Positions 51,625-59,180 of a DNA stretch of 64,000 nucleotides are shown here, in pieces. Position 1 is the stretch's first letter; each line of letters opens with the position of its first letter. The DNA comes from Hyphobacterium sp. CCMP332 (lineage in GTDB: Bacteria > Pseudomonadota > Alphaproteobacteria > Caulobacterales > Maricaulaceae): NCBI RefSeq assembly GCF_014323565.1, contig NZ_CP058669.1:496001-560000 (forward strand), read 5' to 3'. Both the position numbers and the translations under genes were made by a program. The notes beneath the pieces are model-generated. The model made no database searches, was not told where the DNA came from, and saw only the letters and a list, made by a program, of their open reading frames with translations.

Positions 51625-54375
51625 GTGGACATTTCGCCCTTTGATTTCTCTGCCCTGACCGGGTGGTATCAGGCCAAGAACGCGACGCGTCTTGCCAACC
51701 TGACACCGCGCGCATCGGGAGCAAGTGCGGGCGAAGCCAACCCGGCGGCGCGTCAGGGCGCGGGCGTTCTGCCGCCCTGGGATGTGCGCGGCGAGATCAC
51801 CGGTCTCGACGAGGTCAGCCGCAAGGTTCTGGCCAGCGGTAATTTCTTCGACTCGAAGCTGTCCGAGTTTTCCGGCACCGATGCCTCGACCGACATCAAA
51901 TCCCTCTTTGCCATGCATCAGGGGCTGCGCCGCCTTTATGCGCTGGCCAATGAGGCGGCCGACAAGACCACGATTGACAGCCGCCGCAGCTTCCTGGACC
52001 GGCGCTTCAATGAGGGCCTGGGCCAGCTCGACAGCTTCTTTCAGGATATCGACCTGCAGGGCGTCAGCGTCCTGAAAGGCGAGGAATTGTCCAAGGCGGA
52101 ATCCAGCGTCGCCGTCAAGCGCGGCCTGTCGGAATACACAACCGGCATTCTCCATTCCGGTGATTTTGATGCCGAGGTTGCAACCCTGACCGGCGATGTA
52201 CAGTTCACCGTGTCTGTGAAGAAGTCCGGCGTCACCACCGCGATCAATATCGATCTCGCCGATATGGGCGCAACCGTGCGCAATCTCGACAATATCGCTG
52301 CCCACATCAATTCAGAGCTGGAAGCGGCGGAGATGATCTCCCGCTTCGAGCGCGTGAAGATCGGCGAGAAGGACGAGAACGGCATCGTCCCCGGCAATAA
52401 TTTCGGCTTCAAGATCTCCGGCGCCTCGACCGAAGTGCTCACCTTCTCAGCCGCCAGCGCCAGCCCGGCCATCTATATTGCGGGCAATTCCGGCCTCGGC
52501 GATAGCGCCGCCGGTCAGGTGGTGAAGCTGACCGACATTGCCTCGGGCACGCCGACATCGGAATTTTCCCGCCGCCTGGAAGCGGGCGCGGACGAGCTCA
52601 CCACCGTCGATGATGACGGCAAGGAAAAGACCACGACCGAAGCCAATCCGCTGGAAATTTCCGCCACCGCGCTGGGCCAGGATGGCGCGCTCTATGTGCT
52701 GGGCAAGACCAGCGCCGGCATTGAGGGCCGCATCGTCAAGGGCGAGAGCGATCTTGTCCTGCAGAAGATCGATTCCACCGGCAAGACGGTCTGGACCCGC
52801 ACACTCGGGGCCGCCGACGAGGCCGCCGGGGCCAGCCTGACCGTGGATGCCAATGGCGATATCGTGGTTGCGGGCTCGGTGCAGGGCGCGCTGGGCGAGA
52901 CAACCGATATCGGCGGCACGGACAGCTTCGTCGCCAAATTCGACGCCGCCGGTGTGGAGCAATGGCTGCAACGCTTTGGCGGCACGGGCAATGACCGGCC
53001 CGCCGCCGTCACCGTCGCCGACGATGGCCGCATCTTTGTCGCCGGACAGGCCGCAACTGCCTTTGGCGGCGAAGGCCATCAGGGCGGGGCCAATGACGGC
53101 TATGTCCGCGCCTTCAACGCTGATGGCACGCTCGATTTCACCCGCCGCATCGGCGCCTCCGGTGATGAGCGCGCCGAGGCCGTGGCCATCGCCTCCGATG
53201 GCGGCCTGCTGGTCGCGTCAAACGAGGATGGCCGCGCCATTCTGCGCAAGTATGACAGTGCGGACAGCAATTCCGCCGCGCTCTGGGAAGTCGATCTCGG
53301 CGATATGGAAGATGGCGCGATTGGCGGCCTGACCGTCGATGGCGATGACATCTATTTTGCCGGTTCCGCCGGTGCGGGCTTTGCGCCCAGCGCGCCCCTG
53401 ACCGCCCATTCCGGCGGCCGCGATGCCGTCGTCGTCAAGCTGACCGATGGCGCTACGCCGACCACGCAATGGACGCAATTTGTCGGCTCCGATGCCGATG
53501 ACAGCGCCTCGTCCATCCAGATCTCCGGCGGCAAGGTCTATATCGCCGGCAAGACAACCGGCGAGCTCTCCGGGGCGACACAGAACGGCACGCGCAATTC
53601 CTTTGCCGCTTCCATTGACGCGGCGACCGGCACCACCGATTTCGCCACCCAGATCTCCGGGCGCGGCGGGGTGTCGGCGGCGACCGGCATCGCGATTGAT
53701 CCCGATGGCGACAGCATTCTCGATGATCTCGGCCTGCCTTCGGGCACGCTCGCCTATGCCGATACGCGCGTTGTCACCGACCGCACCTCGGTGCGCGATG
53801 GCGACTTCTTCTACCTCTCCGTCGATGGCGGACGGCGCAAGAAAATCACCATCGATGCTGACGATTCCATGCGCTCCCTGACCTTCAAGATCAACGCCGC
53901 GCTGGTGCTCGATGGCTCCGGCGATGTCGGCCGCACCAAGGCCGGCGATATCCTGCGCATCACGCCCAAGCCGAATGTGACGATCGAGCTCTTTGCCGGC
54001 TCCGAAGGCCGCGACGCGCTCGCCGGGCTCGGCCTGAAACCGGGCGCGGTGACGGGCAAGGAAAGCTTCCTCGATCGCGACAAGACCTCTGCCGCGCCGA
54101 AAGTCTTCGCGCTGGAGCTTTCCGCTGACTTCTCCCTCGCCAACAGGGAGCGCGCGAAAGTGGCCTCCAAGGCGCTGGAAGATGCCATGAATATCGTCCA
54201 GCGCGCCTATCGCGACCTGACCACGCCGCAAGCGCTGAAAGACCTGCTGAACGGTGAAGGCAAGGGCAATAAGGGCGGCAGTGTACCCGCCTACCTCTCC
54301 GCCCAGATCGCCAACTATTCCGCCGGTCTCGCCCGCCTGCAAAGCGGCGGCCCGGCGGGCGGCGGGTTTTTCTGA
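51625..54375 (+). CDS. flaEY: FlaEY-like flagellar protein: flagellin-like ends around a beta-propeller
   Basis: The 916-residue protein starts at a GTG behind CCGGAGC. The N-terminal 230 residues are helical (GLDEVSRKVLASGNFFDSKL, RRSFLDRRFNEGLGQLDSFF) and resemble flagellin/hook-associated ends. Residues about 300-700 carry SBBP-type propeller repeats (LYVLGKTSAGIEGRIVKGES, IVVAGSVQGALGETTDIGGT, IFVAGQAATAFGGEGHQG, VYIAGKTTGELSGATQNGT). The C-terminus is again helical (ALEDAMNIVQRAYRDLTTPQ, SAQIANYSAGLARLQSG). Caulobacter FlaEY, needed for normal filament assembly, has similar length and lies near flgI and flbY. Orthology is inferred from length and context. Confidence 0.7.
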   Translation: MDISPFDFSALTGWYQAKNATRLANLTPRASGASAGEANPAARQGAGVLPPWDVRGEITGLDEVSRKVLASGNFFDSKLSEFSGTDASTDIKSLFAMHQGLRRLYALANEAADKTTIDSRRSFLDRRFNEGLGQLDSFFQDIDLQGVSVLKGEELSKAESSVAVKRGLSEYTTGILHSGDFDAEVATLTGDVQFTVSVKKSGVTTAINIDLADMGATVRNLDNIAAHINSELEAAEMISRFERVKIGEKDENGIVPGNNFGFKISGASTEVLTFSAASASPAIYIAGNSGLGDSAAGQVVKLTDIASGTPTSEFSRRLEAGADELTTVDDDGKEKTTTEANPLEISATALGQDGALYVLGKTSAGIEGRIVKGESDLVLQKIDSTGKTVWTRTLGAADEAAGASLTVDANGDIVVAGSVQGALGETTDIGGTDSFVAKFDAAGVEQWLQRFGGTGNDRPAAVTVADDGRIFVAGQAATAFGGEGHQGGANDGYVRAFNADGTLDFTRRIGASGDERAEAVAIASDGGLLVASNEDGRAILRKYDSADSNSAALWEVDLGDMEDGAIGGLTVDGDDIYFAGSAGAGFAPSAPLTAHSGGRDAVVVKLTDGATPTTQWTQFVGSDADDSASSIQISGGKVYIAGKTTGELSGATQNGTRNSFAASIDAATGTTDFATQISGRGGVSAATGIAIDPDGDSILDDLGLPSGTLAYADTRVVTDRTSVRDGDFFYLSVDGGRRKKITIDADDSMRSLTFKINAALVLDGSGDVGRTKAGDILRITPKPNVTIELFAGSEGRDALAGLGLKPGAVTGKESFLDRDKTSAAPKVFALELSADFSLANRERAKVASKALEDAMNIVQRAYRDLTTPQALKDLLNGEGKGNKGGSVPAYLSAQIANYSAGLARLQSGGPAGGGFF

Positions 54376-54389
54376 TCGAATTTTCACTC

Positions 54390-54485
54390 CACCTCATCCT
54401 GAGGTGCGAACGGAGTGAGCCTCGAAGGAGGCTTCCAGATCGTGCGTGGTTCGAGGCTGCCTGCGGCAGCACCTCACCATGAGGT
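54390..54485. repeat. Palindromic repeat, single complete element
   Basis: This 96-base copy is the clearest full element: CACCTCATCCTGAGGTGCG, then a GAGTGAGCCTCGAAGG block, a short centre, CGTGGTTCGAGGCTGC, and CACCTCACCATGAGGT. The outer ends are imperfect inverted copies of each other. It lies between convergent flaEY and flbY. Confidence 0.8.
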
Positions 54486-54494
54486 GAGTTGAGT

Positions 54495-54932
54495 TTAAGC
54501 CCGCTGGTTCACCGCGATCGATGGCGATGACGGGCGGCGCGCGCCGGGACCGTATCCCGCATCCTGATCCTTCAGGCGTCCGGCTTCATCGGCGACGGCG
54601 CGGACAATGCCTTCGGTTAAAACCCGCAGCGCCTCGACCGCGCGGCCATTGGCTTCCAGCGCGGAGGTAAAGCGCACCGTTACCTCTTTCAGCTGACGTC
54701 TGGCAGCTTCGGGCGCGCCCTCCAGCCGGTCGGGCTGTTGCTTCACGGCGGCAATCTCGCGCCGGTAGATGGTCGCAAGCTTGGACTTCTCATCCTGGAA
54801 GGATTGCGTTTCCAGCGGACGCCGGGCTTCGAACAGCGCGGTCTCCTGCTCGATCAGCCCGGTCAGGCGCGTGGTCAGGAGGATCAGCGCCTCGGCGCGT
54901 TCGGCAGGGGAGTTGGCGGCCAGAAGGCTCAT
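54495..54932 (-). CDS. flbY: Flagellar protein FlbY (FlgN-like chaperone fold)
   Basis: The 145-residue helical protein (AERAEALILLTTRLTGLIEQ, ETALFEARRPLETQSFQDEK, LATIYRREIAAVKQQ) has the length and helical pattern of FlbY and of FlgN-type export chaperones. FlgN chaperones escort hook-associated proteins; FlbY is a flagellar assembly protein of Caulobacter. It is the third gene after flgI and the rod-binding gene, overlapping the latter by four bases. Confidence 0.75.
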   Translation of the reverse strand: MSLLAANSPAERAEALILLTTRLTGLIEQETALFEARRPLETQSFQDEKSKLATIYRREIAAVKQQPDRLEGAPEAARRQLKEVTVRFTSALEANGRAVEALRVLTEGIVRAVADEAGRLKDQDAGYGPGARRPSSPSIAVNQRA

Positions 54933-55258
54933 GACATCGTCTCCTGATAGCGCAGGATTTCAGCGGTCAGATTATCCGACAGGCCGAGCCCGCCCGTACC
55001 CGCCATGACGCGGGCATATTCTTCATGCAGGAGGCCGGCAAAGGCGTTCTCGCCCGCACCGCCGGTGAATTCATTGTTCTCGCCCACGCCCTTGAACATG
55101 GCTTCCACCATTTGCGACAGGAAGAAGGCTTCAAAGTCTTCGGCAACCTGCCGGGCTTCGGCCTCGTTCTCGACACGGCGCAGCGTCGGCTCGCGGCCGG
55201 ACGACGCTCCGGAGAGCGCTTGCGACAATTGCATGTCGGGAGAGAGGAGGTTGTCCAT
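54929..55258 (-). CDS. Rod-binding protein (FlgJ N-terminal type, CheL-like)
   Basis: The 109-residue protein carries the rod-binding domain: EARQVAEDFEAFFLSQMVEA, MFKGVGENNEFTGGAGENAF and AGLLHEEYARVMAGTGGLGL. It corresponds to the N-terminal half of FlgJ without the muramidase domain, as is usual in Caulobacter relatives, where it is called CheL or FlgJ. It should cap rod assembly in the periplasm. It begins two bases after the flgI stop codon and overlaps flbY by four bases. Confidence 0.92.
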   Translation of the reverse strand: MDNLLSPDMQLSQALSGASSGREPTLRRVENEAEARQVAEDFEAFFLSQMVEAMFKGVGENNEFTGGAGENAFAGLLHEEYARVMAGTGGLGLSDNLTAEILRYQETMS

Positions 55259-55260
55259 GC

Positions 55261-56376
55261 CTAGAGCACCTCGATCTCGGCCTGCAGCGCGCCGGAGGCG
55301 GCAATCGCCTGCAATATCGCGATCATGTCGCGCGGAGAGACGCCGAGCGCATTGAGGCCATCGACGAGATCCGACAGCGAGACGCCATCATCGAGCACGC
55401 CCAGCTGGCTCATATCCTCCTCGACGGAGACATTGGTGCGCGGCAGGACGACCGTCTCGCCATCGGAGAAGGGCGCCGGCTGGCTGGCGACCGGGCTTTC
55501 GGTAACAGAGATGGTCAGATTGCCCTGTGCAATCGCCACGGTGGAGACGCGCACATTCTCGCCCATGACAATGGTGCCGGTGGCTTCATCGATGATGACA
55601 CGGGCGGGCAGATCCGGCTCGACGCGCAGGAGCTCGATCTCGGCCAGCAGGGCGACCATATCGCCTTCAAAGAAGTCCGGGCGGGTCAGAACGACCGTCG
55701 CCGGGTCCGATGCGCGGGCCGCTTCCGTGCCGAGATAATTGTTGATGGCGACGGCCGTGCGGCGCGCCGTGGTGAAATCCGGATTGCGCAGGGCAAGGCG
55801 GATGGCTGAGCGCCCGGCCAGATCAAATTGCATCTCCCGCTCGATCAGCGCGCCATTGGCAATGCGCCCGGCGGTGGGTACGCCGCGGGTGACGGCGGCA
55901 CCATCGCCCTGGGCGGAGAAGCCACCGACGGCGAGCTGTCCCTGACCGACGGCATAGACCTGTCCGTCCGCCCCGATCAACGGCGTCGCGATCAGCGTCC
56001 CGCCCTGCAAACTGCCGGCATCGCCGATGGCGGAGACGGTGATATCCACCCGCGTGCCCTGCGTGCCGAACGGCGGCAGATGGGCGGTGACGATGACGGC
56101 GGCGGTATTGCGGGTATTCAGCGTCGCATCGCGCGTATTGACGTCGAAGCGCTCCAGCATGGCGGAGAGGGATTGCCGGGTGAAGGCGGCATTGCGCAGG
56201 CTGTCGCCCGTACCGTCCAGCCCGACCACCAGGCCATAGCCGACCAGCTGGTTGTCGCGGACGCCTTCCACGTCGGCAATATCCTTGATGCGGGAATTGG
56301 CGTGCGCCGGTGCATTCAGCACCAGACAGCCGATCACGAAGGTGAAGACAGCGAAGAAAAATGTGGCGCGGCGCAT
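55261..56376 (-). CDS. flgI: Flagellar P-ring protein FlgI
   Basis: The 371-residue protein has a signal peptide (FFFAVFTFVIGCLVLNAPAH, cleavage near AHA-N). The FlgI core is SRIKDIADVEGVRDNQLVGY, GLVVGLDGTGDSLRNAAFTR, and later RVIIDEATGTIVMGENVRVS and LVDGLNALGVSPRDMIAILQ. It forms the P ring around the rod. The start at 56376 follows AAGGGGAG; the frame is open to 56472. A sigma54-like promoter lies at 56415-56430 and an ftr palindrome about 85 bases above it. Confidence 0.96.
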   Translation of the reverse strand: MRRATFFFAVFTFVIGCLVLNAPAHANSRIKDIADVEGVRDNQLVGYGLVVGLDGTGDSLRNAAFTRQSLSAMLERFDVNTRDATLNTRNTAAVIVTAHLPPFGTQGTRVDITVSAIGDAGSLQGGTLIATPLIGADGQVYAVGQGQLAVGGFSAQGDGAAVTRGVPTAGRIANGALIEREMQFDLAGRSAIRLALRNPDFTTARRTAVAINNYLGTEAARASDPATVVLTRPDFFEGDMVALLAEIELLRVEPDLPARVIIDEATGTIVMGENVRVSTVAIAQGNLTISVTESPVASQPAPFSDGETVVLPRTNVSVEEDMSQLGVLDDGVSLSDLVDGLNALGVSPRDMIAILQAIAASGALQAEIEVL

Positions 56377-56414
56377 TATCGGGGTTCTCCCCTTGTTGTT
56401 CCTGCACACGACGG

Positions 56415-56430
56415 TGCGAATTCCGTGCCA
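56415..56430 (-). promoter_or_regulatory. Candidate sigma54 promoter of flgI operon
   Basis: On the minus strand the site reads TGGCACGGAATTCGCA, matching TGGCACG exactly and the second element with one change (TCGC for TTGC). It lies 39 bases before the flgI ATG, and an ftr palindrome lies about 82 bases upstream. Confidence 0.65.
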
Positions 56431-56511
56431 ATAAGCGGCGTGCATAACCATCTGATAAATATGGAAAAACAAAGCTGAACCCGAACGGCATCATAGGCAG
56501 AAAGCGCGAAC

Positions 56512-56528
56512 CCGGCAGGATTTGCCGC
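56512..56528. promoter_or_regulatory. ftr-like palindrome between flgI and fliX
   Basis: CCGGCA-GGATT-TGCCGC is a near-perfect match to the CCGGCA-N5-TGCCGG palindrome. It lies close to a CtrA box, so flgI (sigma54) and fliX (CtrA) could both be read from this short region. Confidence 0.6.
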
Positions 56529-56542
56529 GCACAATCACAGCC

Positions 56543-56557
56543 TTAAAAGCTTGTTAA
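56543..56557 (+). promoter_or_regulatory. CtrA box upstream of fliX
   Basis: TTAA-AAGCTTG-TTAA is a perfect CtrA recognition motif 57 bases before the fliX ATG. In Caulobacter fliX is a class II flagellar gene activated by CtrA, which fits. Confidence 0.75.
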
Positions 56558-56614
56558 GGCGAAGCAGCGGACTCTGCGTCCGTCATCAGTGACAGGTTTG
56601 AGGCACGTCGATCC

Positions 56615-57025
56615 ATGAAGGTAACCGGACCCAATTCCGCATCCGCCGTATCATCGTCGAAGCGCCGCTCCGGCGCGGGCGGGGAGGGCTTCTCCGTCGA
56701 GACACCGTCCGGCGGATCTGCGGGCGTGGCCGCCACCAGCGGGGCCTCGGCATTGACCTCGGTCGATGCCATCCTGGCGCTGCAATCGGTCGGCGATTTC
56801 ACCGAAGCGAAAAGACAAGCCACCGAGCGCGCCTTCACCCTGCTGGACGTGCTCGATGATCTCAAACTCTCGCTGCTGGAAGGCGGCATTCCGCGCGCCC
56901 GGCTGGTCGCCCTGATGGACGCCCTGCAATCGCGCCGCGAATCAACCAATGACAACCGTCTGGAGGCGATGCTGGACGAGGTCGAGACGCGCGCCGCAGT
57001 CGAGCTCGCCAAGCTCGAACGCTAA
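56615..57025 (+). CDS. fliX: Flagellar assembly regulator FliX
   Basis: The 136-residue protein starts MKVTGPNSASAVSSSKRRSG with a low-complexity N-terminus. A conserved C-terminal helical domain follows (DAILALQSVGDFTEAKRQAT, FTLLDVLDDLKLSLLEGGIP, RAAVELAKLER). FliX in Caulobacter acts with FlbD, blocking or permitting sigma54-dependent flagellar transcription depending on basal-body assembly. It is divergent from flgI, as in Caulobacter, with a CtrA box upstream. Confidence 0.93.
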   Translation: MKVTGPNSASAVSSSKRRSGAGGEGFSVETPSGGSAGVAATSGASALTSVDAILALQSVGDFTEAKRQATERAFTLLDVLDDLKLSLLEGGIPRARLVALMDALQSRRESTNDNRLEAMLDEVETRAAVELAKLER

Positions 57026-57171
57026 CACGCGGATTACGCTTCGTTTTTAACACGAATTTGTGACGGCAATTTCCCCCGCCGGAACAGCATTGCCGCGTTG
57101 ACTCACAAGGCCTCCTGAGTAGATTGCGCCGCGCCTGTCGAGGGGCGAAAAAACCTATCGGAGTAAGCGTT

Positions 57172-57615
57172 ATGGCGAAGACTAAAAACGCCTCGGTCTC
57201 TGAAATCGAACTTCCGGCCGATTATGTGCCATCCCCGAAAGAGCCCTTCATGAATGCGCGTCAGGTGGAATATTTCCGCCGCAAGCTGAATGCGTGGAAG
57301 GACGAAATCATCCGCGAGAGCAAGACCACGCTCGATGCGCTGCAGGAAGATGTCGGCGCCATGCCGGATGTCGCCGATCGCGCCTCGACGGAAACCGACC
57401 GCTCTCTGGAACTGCGCGCCCGCGACCGCCAGCGCAAGCTGATCTCGAAAATCGACTCGGCCCTGCGCCGCATCGAAGACGGCACCTACGGCTATTGCGA
57501 AGAAACCGGCGAACCCATCAGCCTGAAACGCCTCGATGCCCGCCCCGTCGCCACCCTCTCGCTGGAAGCCCAGGAACGCCATGAGCGGTCTGAACGGGTG
57601 CATCGGGAGGATTGA
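57172..57615 (+). CDS. dksA: RNA polymerase-binding regulator DksA
   Basis: This 147-residue DksA has a long coiled coil (MNARQVEYFRRKLNAWKDEI, IRESKTTLDALQEDVGAMPD) with acidic tip residues in DVADRASTETDRSLELRARD. A reduced zinc region follows (YGYCEETGEPISLKRLDARP) in which only one of the four usual cysteines is present. DksA sits in the secondary channel of RNA polymerase and mediates ppGpp control. Cysteine-poor DksA is common in alphaproteobacteria. The start at 57172 follows CGGAG. The 3' end overlaps the next gene by four bases. Confidence 0.93.
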   Translation: MAKTKNASVSEIELPADYVPSPKEPFMNARQVEYFRRKLNAWKDEIIRESKTTLDALQEDVGAMPDVADRASTETDRSLELRARDRQRKLISKIDSALRRIEDGTYGYCEETGEPISLKRLDARPVATLSLEAQERHERSERVHRED

Positions 57616-58109
57616 GCAATTTTCCGTCCCTTGATTACGCACGGCCCTTTATGGCCGATGCCTTGAATTATTTGGAAGCGGCTGAACGCCTCTGGCAAGC
57701 CACCGGCGAATTTTCTCAACTATTTCAACCCATTGGCATGCTTCTCAATCACTCGGTCGAGCTGAGTGTGAAATCCTATTGTTTGTTTTGTGGGTATTCG
57801 GTCGACCGCCTTCGAGAAGAATTTGGGCACGATTTATTTCGCCTATATGAGTCAGCCATGGAAAATGACTTGGGCCGATGGCTAGAGGTGAGTCCGAACG
57901 ATTCGGCACAGCTAAAACATTGGAATGAAGCGAACATTAGAAAGCACGGACGTTTTCCACGGCGATACGCGGAATTTGGCGAGCACCCCGGAAATGATAA
58001 GTATATCAGGGGACTTGCAAGACGCATGTTGGAAGCCTGTTTCCGAAAAAGTGTTGGCGACCCAAACGAAGTGGTCAATCTGGGCCTGACCGATTTTCCA
58101 GTTCGCTAA
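57612..58109 (+). CDS. HEPN-like protein, unknown function
   Basis: The 165-residue helical protein probably starts at TTG 57612, overlapping the dksA TGA (TTGA); an ATG at 57651 is an alternative. NHSVELSVKSYCLFCGYSVD and REEFGHDLFRLYESAMENDL resemble HEPN-domain proteins, and R-x4-H occurs in REEFGH, though I cannot tell if it is the catalytic HEPN motif. The sequence is more AT-rich than dksA, which suggests a later arrival. Its end faces the repeat array at 58149. Confidence 0.55.
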   Translation: MSNFPSLDYARPFMADALNYLEAAERLWQATGEFSQLFQPIGMLLNHSVELSVKSYCLFCGYSVDRLREEFGHDLFRLYESAMENDLGRWLEVSPNDSAQLKHWNEANIRKHGRFPRRYAEFGEHPGNDKYIRGLARRMLEACFRKSVGDPNEVVNLGLTDFPVR

Positions 58110-58148
58110 TTTCTCTCGTCCTTCCACCTTACCATGAGTTGGTTGGGG

Positions 58149-58620
58149 CGGAATTATCTGCGTGCTTCGAGGCTTCCCTTCGGGAAGACACCTCAGCATG
58201 AGGTGGGTTATGGACGCCATCTTACGTTCCCGCCGTTTATCCCACCCTCTCACCTCATCCTGAGGTGCGAACTCAGTGAGCCTCGAAGGAGGCTTCCAGC
58301 GCTTTGCGTGGTTCGAGGCCCGGCTGCGCCGGGCACCTCACCATGAGGTAGGGGAGCGGATGCTCTGCGTGCTTCGAGGCTTCCCTTCGGGAAGACACCT
58401 CAGCATGAGGTGGGTTTATGGACGCCATCTTACGTTCCCGCTGTTTATCCCACCCTCTCACCTCATCCTGAGGTGCGAACGCAGTGAGCCTCGAAGGAGG
58501 CTTCCAGCGCTTTGCGTGGTTCGAGGCCCGGCTGACGCCGGGCACCTCACCATGAGGTAGGGGAGCGGAATGATCTGCGTGCTTCGAGGCTGCCTGCGGC
58601 AGCACCTCACCATGAGGTCG
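58149..58620. repeat. Tandem array of palindromic repeats
   Basis: Two nearly identical units of about 207 and 210 bases occur in tandem, with a third partial copy. The marker CTGCGTGCTTCGAGG starts at 58158, 58365 and 58575. Each unit contains CACCTCAGCATGAGGTGGG, an intervening TGGACGCCATCTTACGTTCC stretch, CACCTCATCCTGAGGTGCG and CACCTCACCATGAGGT. The array fills the 511-base gap between the HEPN-like gene and the GIY-YIG nuclease gene, and the last repeat directly abuts the nuclease stop codon. Confidence 0.88.
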
Positions 58621-58941
58621 TTATTTGCTTGGGACATCGCCGCCGCGCCGCTTTGACAACTGTTTCAGGCCGTTCCAGTCGCCCGCAATGAACGCCTCTT
58701 TCTTGGCCCGGCTCCAGCCCTTGATTTGACGCTCAAAAGCCACCGCGTCAGCCAACTGAAAGGACCAGTCCGCCCAGACCAGTTCGACCGGCCGCCGGGA
58801 GGCTGTATAGCCGCCATAGGTGCCGGCCTGGTGTTCGGCCACGCGTTGCTCCACGCCATCGCCGCGATGCGTGCCCGTGTAATAGGAGCCATCGGCGCAG
58901 CGGAGAATATAGACCCAGATCATTTTGGGTGGCTGGCGCAT
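58621..58941 (-). CDS. Single-domain GIY-YIG nuclease
   Basis: The protein has about 106 residues from ATG 58941 (MRQPPKMIWVYILRCADGSY). The GIY-YIG pattern reads WVYILRCADGSYYTG, followed by the conserved Arg/His segment GDGVEQRVAEHQAGTYGGYT and the C-terminal ALEREL-like VAFERQIKGWSRAKKEAFIA. Stand-alone members act as DNA endonucleases of unclear purpose. There is no obvious ribosome-binding site. The gene is bracketed by the palindromic repeat family, zero bases after its stop and about 20 bases before its start, and the open frame continues upstream into the repeat. Confidence 0.85.
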   Translation of the reverse strand: MRQPPKMIWVYILRCADGSYYTGTHRGDGVEQRVAEHQAGTYGGYTASRRPVELVWADWSFQLADAVAFERQIKGWSRAKKEAFIAGDWNGLKQLSKRRGGDVPSK

Positions 58942-58962
58942 GGGGGGATGATACCGCAATCC

Positions 58963-59091
58963 CTGCGTGCTTAGAGGGTTTTCTTCGAAAACCGCCTCAG
59001 CATGAGATAAGTTTATGAATGCTATTCGAAATCCCACCCTCTCACCTCATCCTGAGGTGCGAGCGCAGCGAGCCTCGAAGGAGGGCTCCAG
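58963..59091. repeat. Palindromic repeat upstream of the GIY-YIG gene
   Basis: This degenerate copy starts CTGCGTGCTTAGAGG and includes CGCCTCAGCATGAG, CACCTCATCCTGAGGTGCG and GAGCCTCGAAGGAGG. With the array on the other side it encloses the nuclease gene. Confidence 0.75.
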
Positions 59092-59103
59092 AAGCCACCC
59101 TCA

Positions 59104-59141
59104 AAACAAAAAATAACCCCTGCCGTTAAAAACGGCAGGGG
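59104..59141 (-). terminator. Terminator of the flgFGAH unit
   Basis: On the minus strand CCCCTGCCGTT pairs with AACGGCAGGGG around a three-base loop, followed by TTATTTTTTG. It lies 40 bases after the flgH stop codon. Confidence 0.9.
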
Positions 59142-59180
59142 CCAAGGTGCGCCACTGGGTGGTGGAGGTTTGCTCTGGCC

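Noticed and set aside
53218-54387. Minus-strand open frame of 389 aa opposite flaEY.
   Set aside because: It is a shadow of flaEY codon bias. Its composition is dominated by Gly, Ala and Arg without domain motifs.
58149-58620. CRISPR array.
   Set aside because: The units are about 207-210 bases and nearly identical throughout, without short repeats separated by unique spacers, and no cas gene is present.
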